DNA of 5,766 nt from Firmicutes bacterium UBA2595. GTDB lineage: Bacteria; Bacillota; Thermincolia; Thermincolales; UBA2595. The notes beneath the pieces were generated by a model. That model was given only the letters and a program-made list of their open reading frames with translations, ran no database searches and was not told the origin of the DNA. Position 1 is the first letter of the stretch, and each line of letters opens with the position of its first letter. A program made the translations under genes and the position numbers. This document shows positions 5,549-5,766 of the stretch, in pieces. The stretch lies in the NCBI GenBank assembly GCA_002339745.1, contig DDKP01000122.1, forward strand, positions 1 to 5,766, read 5' to 3'.

Positions 5549-5552
5549 TATT

Positions 5553-5720
5553 ATGGGTAGATCCAAATATATCTGCGGCCTGTGCGGCAGAACATCGAAC
5601 CTGCCGGATTTCTGCTGTGGCAGGGTAATGGTCCAAAAAGGAAGCTATTTTTGCAGGTCCTGCGGTACCTCAACAGGAGTAGCCGGCGATTGTTGCGGTC
5701 AGCCAAGGGAGCAGGTCTAG
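5553..5720 (+). CDS. Small two-knuckle cysteine-rich protein, probable metal binder (uncharacterised)
   Basis: I do not recognise a named family for the whole protein. It has 55 aa with eight cysteines arranged as two copies of one 18-residue module: YICGLCGRTSNLPDFCCG (6-23) and YFCRSCGTSTGVAGDCCG (32-49). Both follow Y-x-C-x2-C-G-x8-C-C-G. C-x2-C plus a vicinal C-C-G is the ligand pattern of desulforedoxin and related rubredoxin-like or zinc-ribbon knuckles, but the 9-residue distance between the cysteine pairs is shorter than in desulforedoxin. Each module could bind one Zn or Fe ion through four thiolates. There is no signal peptide or membrane segment, so it should be cytoplasmic. The start is certain from AGGAGGTGAT. 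It is divergent from the kinase operon, with two palindromes in its leader. Possible roles are a redox or electron-transfer protein, a zinc-ribbon partner protein or a metal store; the sequence does not decide. No clear terminator is seen before the window ends. Confidence 0.85.
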   Translation: MGRSKYICGLCGRTSNLPDFCCGRVMVQKGSYFCRSCGTSTGVAGDCCGQPREQV

Positions 5721-5766
5721 GAGAGTAAAGCCCTCCCAAATACCACCGGTACAAAAAATCCCCATG

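Larger units (their letters stand above)
5241..5552. other. 312-base divergent regulatory region between the kinase operon and the cysteine-rich gene
   Basis: AT-rich, with no gene. It must carry the minus-strand promoter of the kinase-regulator operon and the plus-strand promoter of the small gene. For the plus strand a good candidate promoter (5428-5456) and two inverted repeats are described separately. For the minus strand the best I can find is TTGAAA (5367-5362) with ATTAAT (5344-5339) at 17 bases, a weak -10 with four of six matches. Two GTT-centred words, TCCGTTCCG (5260-5252) and TGAGTTACG (5239-5231), lie 12 bases apart at the kinase start. Confidence 0.5.

Noticed and set aside
5484..5552. 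Upstream in-frame ATG that would give the cysteine-rich protein 23 more residues
   Set aside because: This ATG is the first half of a palindrome and has no ribosome binding site, while AGGAGGTGAT sits exactly before the ATG at 5553.
5551..5754. 67-residue minus-strand frame over the cysteine-rich gene
   Set aside because: Complement of a gene with a near-perfect ribosome binding site and a duplicated motif; it has no features of its own.
5721..5766. Possible terminator after the cysteine-rich gene (GGAG...CTCC)
   Set aside because: The stem is about four pairs with a mismatch and no T-run follows. The window ends too soon to judge.

Overview
The window reads like a chromosomal segment of a Gram-positive, probably anaerobic Firmicute. 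A Peptococcaceae-type clostridium (Desulfotomaculum/Pelotomaculum-like) is my best guess. The reasons are strong purine-rich Shine-Dalgarno sites, TTG and GTG starts, the acpS-nnr gene order known from Firmicutes, a LytS/LytR-type two-component pair, and heptamer repeats between genes. The organism assignment is inference from style, not from a marker gene. No rRNA, tRNA, CRISPR array, transposase or phage gene was seen.

Layout. Five genes lie on the minus strand and one small gene on the plus strand. In transcription order (right to left) the minus strand carries a membrane sensor histidine kinase (5240-3888), an overlapping LytTR-family response regulator (3898-3089) and a stand-alone CheW-type coupling protein (3018-2533). 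After a 399-base non-coding stretch follow holo-ACP synthase acpS (2133-1765) and the bifunctional NAD(P)HX repair enzyme nnr (1629-82). To the right, a 312-base AT-rich region separates the kinase from a divergent 55-residue cysteine-rich protein (5553-5720).

How the genes work together. The kinase and regulator overlap by 11 bases and almost certainly form one signalling pair: a His_kinase/HATPase_c sensor with a cysteine-containing GAF-like domain, and a REC-LytTR transcription factor. CheW sits only 70 bases downstream in the same direction, so it may be co-transcribed, which would link a LytTR circuit to a chemotaxis-type receptor array. acpS and nnr are housekeeping genes: one activates acyl carrier protein, the other repairs damaged NAD(P)H hydrates.

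Most unusual parts. (1) The 55-aa protein is an internal duplication of an 18-residue C-x2-C-G-x8-C-C-G module resembling the metal-binding ends of desulforedoxin. Between its apparent -10 box and its start codon lie two perfect inverted repeats that look like operators. (2) A concentric nested inverted repeat lies between cheW and acpS. (3) Heptamer repeats (CCAGTGA-like) occur on both sides of nnr.
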